A DNA stretch of 64,000 nt, taken from contig JAGCPF010000035.1 of NCBI GenBank assembly GCA_017642335.1, positions 248,001 to 312,000 of the forward strand, read 5' to 3'. This DNA is from Fibrobacter sp. (GTDB lineage: Bacteria; Fibrobacterota; Fibrobacteria; Fibrobacterales; Fibrobacteraceae). The notes beneath the pieces are model-generated. The model was not told the DNA's origin. It saw nothing but the letters and a program-made list of their open reading frames with translations, and did no database searches. The translations under genes were made by a program, and so were the position numbers. Below are positions 7,714-16,189 of this stretch, in pieces (within the stretch, counting starts at the first letter, position 1; every line of letters begins with the position of its first letter).

Positions 7714-9753
7714 CTAGTTCTTTATGCAGCGGACATTGGCACTGTAATAGTTGGATGCACGAGCTGTATACCATTGATCTTCGTAATAGCTCATTTCTAT
7801 CTTGTCTATAGGTAATATTTGTTTGGCGTTTAGGAAAGTGATTGTAGGAATTGACGCATCGGCGATAATGAACGTGTTGAACCAGTATTCCCCTGACAAA
7901 TATATTGTATTGGGATTACTATATTCGTCAAAGGGGAAATCGTCGTCGACACGCACTTCGGTGACGACATTCTTTATTCCAAATCCAGTTGCATATTCGT
8001 CGTAAAGAACAATTCCTGCTTTTTCATTGTCAACATCATATTGTTTGCCCATCATTTGCAACAGGGTTTTCCAATCGTTCAAAGTCGGAATTCTCCATCC
8101 ATCAGGACATACGCCTTGATAGTTGTTGGCATCCTTTTGTGACATATATTCCTTGTAACCGAGTGACCAATCTAGGTTTTCCGTCCATGTACCGCCGTAT
8201 AAAGAATCGCAAACTTGCTTTGGATTGACCTCGCATTCATCTACATTATAGTTGTCGCACTCTGCAAGCATCGAATTGAAACATTCCTCTATTGCACTGT
8301 CATTTGCGCCAACTCTTTTGGGAAGATATTTGGAATAACAATATTCTTGGTCCTTTGTTTGCTGGTCCATGCAACTAAGATCATCTTCGGGACATTCCTT
8401 CGTTTCGGCGTCAAAGCATTTCTGCTCTAAGAAGATTGTATCTCCAGCGGAGTTTACCGAGTATATTGTCACATCGCTCTCTCCAATATTCATTGCTCCA
8501 GTCCATGAATAAGAACGACCATACATTTCGCAATTTTGATCGTTGAATATGCACAATGAATGATCCTTCAAATTGGCCTTCAGTGTACTGTCTGCATTTG
8601 GTGATGTTGCGTCAAAACTCAAATTCTCGGCCATCCAAGTTTGCGATATGCCTTCCAGATTATAGGTAACGGTTTTATATGTTTTCCCGTCACGATTGTC
8701 TGTTACGGATCCGATAGTATGTTTGACCGTTTTAAAACCAATTGTCCATTTCTCTGAACGACATACAATTGTAAAGGGTCCGTCGTTAAATTCGTTGATT
8801 GACTTCATTTCGCCTTCGCGTGATTCCGTGCATTGTCCAAAGCCCGTCTTTTGCGCTAAATAGCCGATTTCGTAATCAACCATCTTTTTTGTATTTTCAA
8901 AAATCGTTTCTACGTTGGTTCCTTGCGCAGTAATTACTGAGGTAGGAATAAACAACATCGTACGGATGTAGTTTTCAAGATTGATATTTAAATAATCAGT
9001 ATAAGTGTGAAGATCTCGAGACAATTTTATTACATAGGTCAATTCAGAATCGCCTTCGGGGAGCATTTCAAACTGGCCAAAACGTCCGTATATACCGAAA
9101 TCTTTTAGAATTTCTCTTTCTGCTTTTTTATTCGCTTCTGTAAAACTCATACCATCGGCAATGTATTGTTGCAAAAGCGGAACCTTCATATTCGTTAATG
9201 TGTTGATGCTGATTTTTTTAATTTCATCTAAATTAACAATAGCCTTAAGAATATGAATATATTTGGTGGAACTATCGGTAGTGGCAATAGAATCCCAATC
9301 CGTACAGGTTGGACATTCTGTTGAATCGAAAAATTCCTGGGTTTCAATCAACACATATGGACTATGTAGAGAAAAGTCATTGAATTCAAAGCGACCATCA
9401 TTGTTCTCAAGGGTGTCTATATAGGATTTTCCGGTCTTGTTGAATGTCAGCGAGTCCAATTCGTAAACGGTGATAATCGTTCCGCTCTTGGCGAGTGTTG
9501 TCTGGCTCGTCGAGTTGGGATGGACCGATGCGCTGTTTGATGCTTTGATGGACAGCGTCTTGGGGATTATATCGCCGATCTGCCCAGACAACGCATAAAT
9601 GCCGGTTTCTTCTCCGGCGCCACCCAGCGAAATCACGGACTTGGAGTCTTCGGAGCAGCCCGAAAACATCAGGATGAGTGCAAGCGCCATGACCAGGCAG
9701 AATGCCGTCCCGATAAAATCATACACTAGCGTGTTTTGTGTTTTATTTTTCAT
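7714..9753 (-). CDS. FISUMP-domain lipoprotein (TIGR02145)
   Basis: Lipoprotein of 679 residues with acceptor Cys at 33 (MFSGC). Residues 1-33 nearly match the protein at 4976-6574, while the body resembles the one at 1811-3826 ('ITVYELDSLTFNKTGKSYID', 'ANKKAEREILKDFGIYG'), so it looks mosaic. The FISUMP domain is about 348-679 (RDGKTYKTVTYNLEG, WMAENLSF, CPDGWRIP, VRCIKN). It contains a Cys-rich, acidic insert (CFDAETKECPEDDLSC and beyond) likely to be disulfide-bonded. Its ribosome site AGGAGG contains the stop of the upstream regulator. Substrate or partner is unknown. Confidence 0.85.
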   Translation of the reverse strand: MKNKTQNTLVYDFIGTAFCLVMALALILMFSGCSEDSKSVISLGGAGEETGIYALSGQIGDIIPKTLSIKASNSASVHPNSTSQTTLAKSGTIITVYELDSLTFNKTGKSYIDTLENNDGRFEFNDFSLHSPYVLIETQEFFDSTECPTCTDWDSIATTDSSTKYIHILKAIVNLDEIKKISINTLTNMKVPLLQQYIADGMSFTEANKKAEREILKDFGIYGRFGQFEMLPEGDSELTYVIKLSRDLHTYTDYLNINLENYIRTMLFIPTSVITAQGTNVETIFENTKKMVDYEIGYLAQKTGFGQCTESREGEMKSINEFNDGPFTIVCRSEKWTIGFKTVKHTIGSVTDNRDGKTYKTVTYNLEGISQTWMAENLSFDATSPNADSTLKANLKDHSLCIFNDQNCEMYGRSYSWTGAMNIGESDVTIYSVNSAGDTIFLEQKCFDAETKECPEDDLSCMDQQTKDQEYCYSKYLPKRVGANDSAIEECFNSMLAECDNYNVDECEVNPKQVCDSLYGGTWTENLDWSLGYKEYMSQKDANNYQGVCPDGWRIPTLNDWKTLLQMMGKQYDVDNEKAGIVLYDEYATGFGIKNVVTEVRVDDDFPFDEYSNPNTIYLSGEYWFNTFIIADASIPTITFLNAKQILPIDKIEMSYYEDQWYTARASNYYSANVRCIKN

Positions 9754-9762
9754 GGTTTCCTC

Positions 9763-10596
9763 CTAACCCTTTTTATTGATACTCTTTTTTGTCATCGGGA
9801 AGAACTGCACGTTCAAGCGATAGACTTCATCTGTTGCAGAATCACGTGTCGCAATCGCAACGAGTTCCTTACGGAATTCGGCAATCTTCTGCACGATTTC
9901 TCCGTAGGCATCCCGCGTGATACCTAGCGTAAGGCCCGAGAAATGTCGCTGGTCCTGCGGGACGCCCTCAATGGCCTCCAAGGCGATTTCGCCCATTTGG
10001 CGGTGCAGTCCGCGGACCGCTACGGGTGTTACGTCCATGGGACCTGTCGACACGTATGTGTCGGTCTGTATGTAACGGCCTTGTTCGTCTTTTTTCAGCA
10101 GGCCCGCCTTGACAAGGAAATTCAGCGCTACGGTCACTTCGGCGGCGGTAATATCCGGACGGCACGCATGGGCAAGCGCAAGCGGTTTTGCCCCAGGCAT
10201 CGCAGGCGCCAGTTCGCGAAGGACCTGGTGCTTCCAGCTTTCAAAATAGCGGAACGCGTCTCCTTCCAGAATTTTGGCCTTGTGCGCCTCGGCCATCGAA
10301 AGCATTTTCTTGAAGTGCGTTTTTTTGTCGGCATCTGTCTTTGCGTTGTCGAACTTGACCATCTCGGCAAAAAATTCCCGCTCGTAATCCACCAGGTGCA
10401 TGGCCTTGGCCACACGGATGGTCGCCTCTTCGCTCAAGTTGAAGCGGCCCTCGCTTACGTACTTGAGGTAGACTCGCGAGGAAAAGCCCGCCTCGTCTGC
10501 GAAGTCCTGCCAGGTAAATGCGGATTTCGCCTTCTTGTCGGCGTAGTAGTCCGCAATATACTGGCGGTAGCTCGTATATGTTAGAATGTCTTTCAT
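9763..10596 (-). CDS. TIGR02147 family regulator-like protein (DUF4423)
   Basis: A 277-residue member. The reading frame stays open to 10695, but the start at 10596 is preceded by AGGAGGAAC and gives the family's usual length and N-terminus (MKDILTYTSYRQYIADYYAD). The HTH-like region is FTWQDFADEAGFSSRVYLKY, LSEEATIRVAKAM. The C-terminal family marks are FSGLTLGITRDAY and PMTKKSINKKG. It is the first gene of module 1, followed 9 bases later by a FISUMP lipoprotein gene. Confidence 0.85.
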   Translation of the reverse strand: MKDILTYTSYRQYIADYYADKKAKSAFTWQDFADEAGFSSRVYLKYVSEGRFNLSEEATIRVAKAMHLVDYEREFFAEMVKFDNAKTDADKKTHFKKMLSMAEAHKAKILEGDAFRYFESWKHQVLRELAPAMPGAKPLALAHACRPDITAAEVTVALNFLVKAGLLKKDEQGRYIQTDTYVSTGPMDVTPVAVRGLHRQMGEIALEAIEGVPQDQRHFSGLTLGITRDAYGEIVQKIAEFRKELVAIATRDSATDEVYRLNVQFFPMTKKSINKKG

Positions 10597-10651
10597 TGTT
10601 CCTCCTAGAGGGCCGCATTGACTTTGTGTGTCCTGCTTGCCCTCGAAAACA

Positions 10652-10680
10652 AATATATCCCCAAAAATTAAAAAAGTCAA
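10652..10680 (-). promoter_or_regulatory. Sigma-70-like promoter of FISUMP module 1
   Basis: On the minus strand TTGACT (10675-10680) and TATATT (10652-10657) are separated by 17 bases, about 55 bases before the regulator start at 10596. It closely matches the promoter at 4728-4756. Confidence 0.75.
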
Positions 10681-10775
10681 TAACCTACAACACAAAAAGT
10701 TGATTTTTATTAAAAAATGTTGATTTTTAGTGATGAATTTATAAAAATATTGAATTTCTGCAACACGAAAGAGGT

Positions 10776-10801
10776 AAAAAAAAGGCGGCCATAGGCCGCC
10801 T
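10776..10801 (-). terminator. Rho-independent terminator of alaS
   Basis: Minus-strand stem AGGCGGCC, three-base loop, GGCCGCCT, followed by a run of eight T (the A-run at 10776-10783). It lies 36 bases past the alaS stop. Confidence 0.85.
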
Positions 10802-10836
10802 AAAGTTTTTAAGATGCTGTTTTTGACAAGGTTCGG

Positions 10837-13482
10837 TTATGCGCCGAGCTTTGCGCGGATCCAATTGTTGGCGTTGGCGATAGCACCGGCAATCTTGTCG
10901 ACTTCCTTGGTGCCGGCCTGAGCGCGGTCCGGGCGTCCACCGCCCTTACCACCGCAAGCGGCAGCGAGTTCCTTCACCAGGTCGCCGGCCTTGATACCCT
11001 TGGCCTGCACGTCCTTGCCCACCAACACGGCGATGCTTCCGTTGCCCGGACCCTTGTTCGCAATCACGGCCACGGAGTCAGTCGCGAGCTTGTTCTGGAT
11101 ACCGTCGAGCAAGTCCTTGTACTTGTCTTCGGGCATATTGAGTTCGCGAACGAACAGGTTCACGCCCATCACGTTGATGCCGCCATTCAAGACTTCGGCA
11201 GCGATGAGGGTCGCGAGTTCGAGCTTCACGGACTGCAAGCTCTTTTCGAGGTTCTGCGTCTTGGCGAAAGTCTGCTGGATGCGGTCGAGAACGTCGGCGT
11301 CCTTGCAGCGGAGCTGTTCACGGAGAGCAGTGAGGATATGCGTACCGGCACGGAGCAGCGCGAGGGCGCCACGGCCAGAAACAGCCTCGATACGGCGCAC
11401 GCCAGCGCTCACGCTGGATTCGCTCACGATCTTCACGAGACCGATGTTACCGGTGTTCTGCACGTGCAAGCCACCGCAGAGTTCCTTGGAGAATTCTTCG
11501 TTCGTGCAGCCCATCTTGACCACGCGAACTTCGTCGCCATACTTTTCGCCGAACAGGGCCATGGCGCCGCTAGCCTTGGCTTCGTCCACACCCATCACCT
11601 GGGTATTGACCGGCAGGCATTCCATCACCTTGGCGTTCACGATGTCTTCGACCTTCTGGATTTCTTCGTCGGTCATCGCGTTGAAGTGGCTGAAGTCGAA
11701 GCGGAGGATTTCGTTCGAAACGAAGCTACCCTGCTGCTGCACGTGGGTGCCGAGCACCTGACGGAGAGCGGCCTGCAGCAAGTGAGTGGCGGAGTGGTTC
11801 TTGCGGATGTCGTTACGGCGGTCGTTGTCGACGGTCGCCATGAACACGGCGCCCATCGTCTCTTCGTTAGCAGTGCCCTTAACAACCTTACCGCGGCAGA
11901 GGGCCGTGTCGTTCACCTTCACGGTGTCGAACACCTGAATTTCGAGGTCCTTGGAAACGAGCGTTCCCTTGTCGCCGACCTGGCCACCCATTTCGGCATA
12001 GAACGGAGAGGTTTCGAGCACGATGCTCAAGACACCCTTGTCTTCACGCCAGCGCACGACCTTCGTTTCGCAGGCGGAGAGTTCGTAACCCACGAACTTG
12101 GTGCTTTCTTCGCTGTACTGCGTCCAGCCTTCGGTGCCCATGGTGTTGATGCCCTGCTTCATGTTAGCGCGGGCGCGGGCCTTCTGTTCTTCCATGCACT
12201 GGGCGTATCCTTCTTCATCGATGAGGAGGCCCTTTTCTTCGGCGAGAATGCCGGTGAGGTCCGGCGGGAATCCGTAGGTATCGTAAAGGAGGAACACCTT
12301 GTCGCCCGGAATCTTGTCGCCCTTCTTCAAGTCGGCAGAGATAGCGGCGAAACGTTCGAGGCCGGCGTCCAGCGTGCGAATGAAGCTTTCCTCTTCGCTC
12401 TTGATCACGGAGGCCACGAATTCCTTGCGTTCGCGGATTTCAGGGAAGGCATCGCCCATCGTATCGGCGAGAACCTGGACGAGCTTGTAGATAAAGGCTT
12501 CCTTCTGGCCGAGGAGGCGGGCAAAGCGGCTGGCGCGACGGAGAATGCGGCGAAGCACGTAGCCACGGCCTTCGTTGCTCGGGAGAGCGCCATCGGCAAT
12601 AGCGAAAGAAATAGCGCGGATATGGTCGGCAATCACACGGTGCGGGGTGCCGGCTTCGCCATCGTTATACGGCACACCGGAAAGTTCAGCAATCTTGGAA
12701 ATGATCGGGGTGAACACGTCGGTGTCGTAGTTGCTGGTCTTGCCCTGGAGAATAGCGCAGATACGTTCGAAACCCATACCGGTATCCACGTTCTTGGCCT
12801 TCAGCGGAATCAGGGAACCGTCGCTCACGCGTTCGTACTGCATGAACACGTTATTCCAAATTTCAATATAGCGGTCGTTTTCGCCGTTCACGCCCTTGAT
12901 CGGGTCCTTGAACGTTTCGGCCTGCGTAGCGAGGTCGCCGCGATCGTAGTGGATTTCGGAGCAGGGGCCGCACGGACCGGTGTCGCCCATTTCCCAGAAG
13001 TTGGAATGAGCGTCAAAGCGCATGATGCGGTCATCCGGGAGGCCGGACACGTCCTTCCAAATCTGCCAGGCTTCGTCGTCGTCCTGGTACACGGTCGCGA
13101 ACAGGCGTTCCTTCGGGAGCTTCCAAACTTCGGTCAGGAGTTCCCAGGCCCAGGAGATGGCTTCCTTCTTGTAGTAGTCGCCGAAACTCCAGTTGCGGAG
13201 CATCTCGAAGAAGGTATGGTGGTAGTTGTCGCGGCCCACCACGTCGAGGTCGTTGTGCTTACCGGACACGCGGAGGCACTTCTGGCTGTTGCATGCGCGC
13301 TTCCAACCCTTCGGATTGTCGCCCAGGAAGATGGCCTTGAACTGGTTCATGCCCGCGTTCGTGAACATGAGCGTCGGGTCGTCGTGCGGAACCACCGGCG
13401 AAGAACGCACAAAGAGGTGGCCCTTGGATTCAAAGAACTTGATAAAGGATTCGCGCACCTGCGCAGAAGTCATAGTAGGCAT
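10837..13482 (-). CDS. alaS: Alanyl-tRNA synthetase
   Basis: Charges tRNA-Ala with alanine in the cytoplasm. At 881 residues it has the usual length. The N-terminus is class II aminoacyl-tRNA synthetase core (IKFFESKGHLFVRSSPVVP, FTNAGMNQFK, GDTGPCGPCSEIHYD). The editing domain carries the zinc-binding His motif HSATH at about 558 and CGGLH at about 668; most bacterial AlaS have CGGTH, so one neighbouring residue differs but the Cys and His ligands are kept. The C-terminal domain has the GGKGGGRPDRAQAG signature. The gene stands alone with its own terminator. The start ATG follows AAAGGACAC. Confidence 0.98.
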   Translation of the reverse strand: MPTMTSAQVRESFIKFFESKGHLFVRSSPVVPHDDPTLMFTNAGMNQFKAIFLGDNPKGWKRACNSQKCLRVSGKHNDLDVVGRDNYHHTFFEMLRNWSFGDYYKKEAISWAWELLTEVWKLPKERLFATVYQDDDEAWQIWKDVSGLPDDRIMRFDAHSNFWEMGDTGPCGPCSEIHYDRGDLATQAETFKDPIKGVNGENDRYIEIWNNVFMQYERVSDGSLIPLKAKNVDTGMGFERICAILQGKTSNYDTDVFTPIISKIAELSGVPYNDGEAGTPHRVIADHIRAISFAIADGALPSNEGRGYVLRRILRRASRFARLLGQKEAFIYKLVQVLADTMGDAFPEIRERKEFVASVIKSEEESFIRTLDAGLERFAAISADLKKGDKIPGDKVFLLYDTYGFPPDLTGILAEEKGLLIDEEGYAQCMEEQKARARANMKQGINTMGTEGWTQYSEESTKFVGYELSACETKVVRWREDKGVLSIVLETSPFYAEMGGQVGDKGTLVSKDLEIQVFDTVKVNDTALCRGKVVKGTANEETMGAVFMATVDNDRRNDIRKNHSATHLLQAALRQVLGTHVQQQGSFVSNEILRFDFSHFNAMTDEEIQKVEDIVNAKVMECLPVNTQVMGVDEAKASGAMALFGEKYGDEVRVVKMGCTNEEFSKELCGGLHVQNTGNIGLVKIVSESSVSAGVRRIEAVSGRGALALLRAGTHILTALREQLRCKDADVLDRIQQTFAKTQNLEKSLQSVKLELATLIAAEVLNGGINVMGVNLFVRELNMPEDKYKDLLDGIQNKLATDSVAVIANKGPGNGSIAVLVGKDVQAKGIKAGDLVKELAAACGGKGGGRPDRAQAGTKEVDKIAGAIANANNWIRAKLGA

Positions 13483-13521
13483 ATTGTGTCCTTTTTATTT
13501 TACGGCACAAATTTAGAAATT

Positions 13522-13556
13522 AGACGAGAGACGAGAGACGAGAGACGAGAGACAAG
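13522..13556. repeat. 7-bp tandem repeat (AGACGAG x5)
   Basis: Five head-to-tail copies of AGACGAG, the last with one mismatch, in the gap upstream of alaS. A single copy of the same word begins the intergenic repeat tract after 55450. The adjoining 13585-13628 is a GCCTC/ACCTC-rich string that reappears inside the gene at 32227-34188. Confidence 0.9.
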
Positions 13557-13633
13557 AGCGTGTTTAGTATGTTTTCTGACTCGGGCCTCAAGCCTCGCGC
13601 CTGGAACCTCATGCCTCGAACCTCAATTAACGC

Positions 13634-13661
13634 AAAAATCCCCGGCACGGGGGCCGGGGAT
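13634..13661 (-). terminator. Rho-independent terminator of the GH16 gene
   Basis: Minus-strand stem ATCCCCGGC and GCCGGGGAT with a six-base loop, then TTTT. It lies 29 bases after the stop of the gene at 13690. Confidence 0.8.
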
Positions 13662-13689
13662 AGGGGGTTAGGAGGACTCTTATGAATTC

Positions 13690-14733
13690 TTAGTTTGCTT
13701 CGTAATCGAGGATGATTCTTGCCATGCCATCGGAAACCTTGACATTCTGAACGCGGTATTCAACCAATTCCATCGTCCAGTTTCCACGGCTCCAGCGGTC
13801 CGAATTGAGGGACGTGCCTTCGAAATCGTCTTGCCAAGCGAGCGTGAAAGCCTTGCTTGTCGTATCGTAGGTGTAAGCGCGTACGTAATCAATCTGCTGT
13901 TCGATGGGGAGACCGATGCCGGTGAACTTGCCAGTCCAGGCCGGAGTCTGTGATGCCCAGAGATTGAAACGCAAGCTCTGCGGTTTAGTCAGGAACTTCA
14001 CCTGGTCGGCGTCTGCATGGGTGCCGTGAGCCATACCCAGAGTGTCGCGGCGGACTTCAACACTGTCGATTTCCCAAGAGACATACTCTGGAGTCCAAAC
14101 GATTGTGTACAAATGAAAATTCTGCGTGGCGTCAAAGCCGAAATCATGTATTGTTTCGGAGTTCGTGGTTCCGGGGATAGAGGGGTCCGCTTCGCGCGTG
14201 ATGATGTTGGACTGCCACTGGGTCTGGGACTTGCCGAGGACTTCAATGTCAATTTCGTTCCACGGTTCGTCGCCCTTTTTATAGGAATTGTCGTAGTTCA
14301 AGAACATGGAGCTGACCGTACCCGGAATGGACGCCATCTTCATTCTGGCCTCGAAACGACCATACAGGAACTGTTCCTTGCCAGTCAATTCGCTACCGTA
14401 GAAGGTGTATTCCTTGGACGGGTCGAGAGCGATGAGCTTGCCGTTTTCGTCAAGGACTTCGCCGGTGGGAGCAGGGGAGCTGGAAGAAAGGCCGTTGACC
14501 GGAGCCATGCCGGAATTGGAGATGGCGCCGTTCTGGGCAGCGTCGGAATTGGAAGAATTGCCGTCAACCGGTGCCGTGCCGGAACTGGAAAGACCCGGGG
14601 GGAGCAGGGCGTCGACGGAAGAGGACGAGCCAACTGCTGCGGGATCCTGAGCCTTGGTCGGGGAGGATTCGTCGTCAGAGCAGGCCATCAACATGGCAGC
14701 GATGCACAGGGGCAGTAAATACTTGATATTCAT
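13690..14733 (-). CDS. Circularly permuted GH16 beta-glucanase lipoprotein
   Basis: Probable endo-beta-1,3-1,4-glucanase (lichenase-like) anchored as a lipoprotein; 347 residues. The lipobox Cys is at 18 (LMAC) and a Ser/Pro/Ala linker runs over about 35-92. The catalytic domain starts at about 108 with 'FYGSEL', continues with 'GRFEARMKM' and the GH16 active-site motif WNEIDIEVLG (Glu160, Asp162, Glu164). The part that normally begins a GH16 domain ('WQDDFEG..SDRW...NW') lies at the very C-terminus, about 299-347. This domain order is the known natural circular permutation of F. succinogenes glucanase, whose sequence this resembles (VSSMFL, SNIIT, LRFNLWAS). The start follows a purine-rich AAAACGAGG. 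Confidence 0.9.
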   Translation of the reverse strand: MNIKYLLPLCIAAMLMACSDDESSPTKAQDPAAVGSSSSVDALLPPGLSSSGTAPVDGNSSNSDAAQNGAISNSGMAPVNGLSSSSPAPTGEVLDENGKLIALDPSKEYTFYGSELTGKEQFLYGRFEARMKMASIPGTVSSMFLNYDNSYKKGDEPWNEIDIEVLGKSQTQWQSNIITREADPSIPGTTNSETIHDFGFDATQNFHLYTIVWTPEYVSWEIDSVEVRRDTLGMAHGTHADADQVKFLTKPQSLRFNLWASQTPAWTGKFTGIGLPIEQQIDYVRAYTYDTTSKAFTLAWQDDFEGTSLNSDRWSRGNWTMELVEYRVQNVKVSDGMARIILDYEAN

Positions 14734-14879
14734 GATAAACCTCGTTTTTTCTTAAAGATACTTCCGTGAGGTCCGTTGGTCATCAGGAAACCCTGCCAAA
14801 ACAGAATTATCTGTATCAACTGTAGCTATTTTCCCCGTAAAAAAATCCCGCAACCGCAGGACTTAAAATCTACAACGAG

Positions 14880-14981
14880 CTTTCGTTCAAAATCGAGCGA
14901 GACGAGGCGCAGGGCGACGTAGCGTATAAACATACGTGAGGAGCCCTGCAACGAAGTATCGCGATGCGTTTTGGACGAAAG
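14880..14981. repeat. 102-bp imperfect palindromic intergenic element
   Basis: The outer arms CTTTCGTTCAAAA and TTTTGGACGAAAG are inverted. Inner matching blocks (GCAGGGC/GCCCTGC) close on a central CGTAT-AAAC-ATACG stem-loop. The element starts one base after the pilC stop on the minus strand, so the pilC transcript would end in a long hairpin. Its shape suggests a REP- or MITE-like repeat rather than a gene. Confidence 0.7.
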
Positions 14982-14982
14982 A

Positions 14983-16185
14983 TCACCCTTTGATGGCGTC
15001 GCCCATACTGAACATCGGCATATACATTGCAATCAACAACCCACCGACCGCGCCGCCCAAGAACACGATGATCAACGGTTCGATCATGCTCACGACGGCG
15101 TCCACGGCCGCGTCCACTTCTTCGTCGTAGAAGTCGGCGAGCTTGAGGAGCATGCCTCCGAGGTTACCGGTCTTTTCGCCAACGCCTGTCATCTGGATGA
15201 CCATGGGCGGGAAAATTCCGACTTCCTGCATGGGGTCTGCGATGGATTTACCGCCGGCAATGCCGATGGCGATTTTTCCGATGGCTTTTTCGACAACCTT
15301 GTTGCCGGCCGTAGAGGCGACGACTCGCAGCGCGTCCATCACGGACACACCGGCGTTGAGCAAGGTGCCAAGCGTACGCGAGAAACTGGCTGTTGACGAC
15401 TTTATCTGCAAGTCACCAATTTTTGGAACTCTCAGCATGAACTTGTCCCAGGCGAACTTTACCTTCGGGACCTTCATGGCCATCTTGAATCCGATAATCG
15501 CGGCGATGGCTCCCAGGAACAGGAACGCGCCGTTGTCACGGATAAAGTCCGATATGTTCATCACGATCTGTGTCGGGGCCGGGAGTTCGGCATCGAGCGC
15601 GGCGAACTGCTCGGCGAACGTGGGCACCACGAACGTCATAAGGGCAATCACCACGAAGATACCCACGATGATAACCATCACCGGGTAGGTCAGGGCCTTC
15701 TTGACTTTGCGTCTCAGGCGCATACTGTTTTCCATGGTTTCTGCCAGACGGGCGAGAATTCCTTCGAGGATACCGCCCGCTTCACCGGCGGCCACCATGT
15801 TGCAGTAGAGGGCGTCAAAGACCTTCGGATGGAGCGCAAGAGCATCGGCCAGGGAAGAACCGCCGTTGATGGACTGGGTCACCTTGTGGATGACGGTCTT
15901 GAGTTCGGGGTTTTCGCATTGCTCTTCGAGAATGTTCAAGCATTGCAACATCGGAAGGCCGGCGGAGCACATGGAGGAGAACATACGCGTGAAGCGGGTG
16001 AGGTCCTCGTGCTTGATGCCGGTACCGATTTTAATCTTGATTTCTGTCGGCTTCTTCTTGAGGCTTACGATGATCAGACGGCGGCGCAGGAGCAGGGCTT
16101 CGGCTTCGGCCTTGTCCTTGGCTTCCAGCGTGCCTTCGAAGTTGTTTCCTTGACTGTTGGTGGCTTTATAGAGAAATTCTGCCAT
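14983..16185 (-). CDS. pilC: Type IV pilus inner-membrane platform protein PilC (GspF family)
   Basis: Polytopic membrane protein at the base of the type IV pilus, which couples the cytoplasmic motor ATPases to pilin assembly and retraction. It has 400 residues, the usual length. The N-terminus MAEFLYKATNSQG matches the family. There are two GspF domains, each with the Gly-rich motif (GEAGGILEGIL about 135; GEKTGNLGGML about 340). Membrane segments are at about 168-190, 218-240 and 372-395. It follows pilT after 4 bases, so the two are co-transcribed. Confidence 0.93.
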   Translation of the reverse strand: MAEFLYKATNSQGNNFEGTLEAKDKAEAEALLLRRRLIIVSLKKKPTEIKIKIGTGIKHEDLTRFTRMFSSMCSAGLPMLQCLNILEEQCENPELKTVIHKVTQSINGGSSLADALALHPKVFDALYCNMVAAGEAGGILEGILARLAETMENSMRLRRKVKKALTYPVMVIIVGIFVVIALMTFVVPTFAEQFAALDAELPAPTQIVMNISDFIRDNGAFLFLGAIAAIIGFKMAMKVPKVKFAWDKFMLRVPKIGDLQIKSSTASFSRTLGTLLNAGVSVMDALRVVASTAGNKVVEKAIGKIAIGIAGGKSIADPMQEVGIFPPMVIQMTGVGEKTGNLGGMLLKLADFYDEEVDAAVDAVVSMIEPLIIVFLGGAVGGLLIAMYMPMFSMGDAIKG

Positions 16186-16189
16186 TCAG

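Noticed and set aside
13522..13556. 7-bp tandem repeats as CRISPR or origin iterons
   Set aside because: Too short, head to tail without spacers, and no replication or cas genes nearby.
11338..13671. 777-codon open frame on the plus strand opposite alaS
   Set aside because: It is the antisense shadow of a GC-rich, biased-codon gene; its protein is His/Val/Phe/Leu-rich with no domain, while alaS is certain.
14826..15032. 68-codon frame over the palindromic element next to pilC
   Set aside because: It runs through a long imperfect hairpin and into the pilC 3' end; there is no ribosome site, so it is not a gene.
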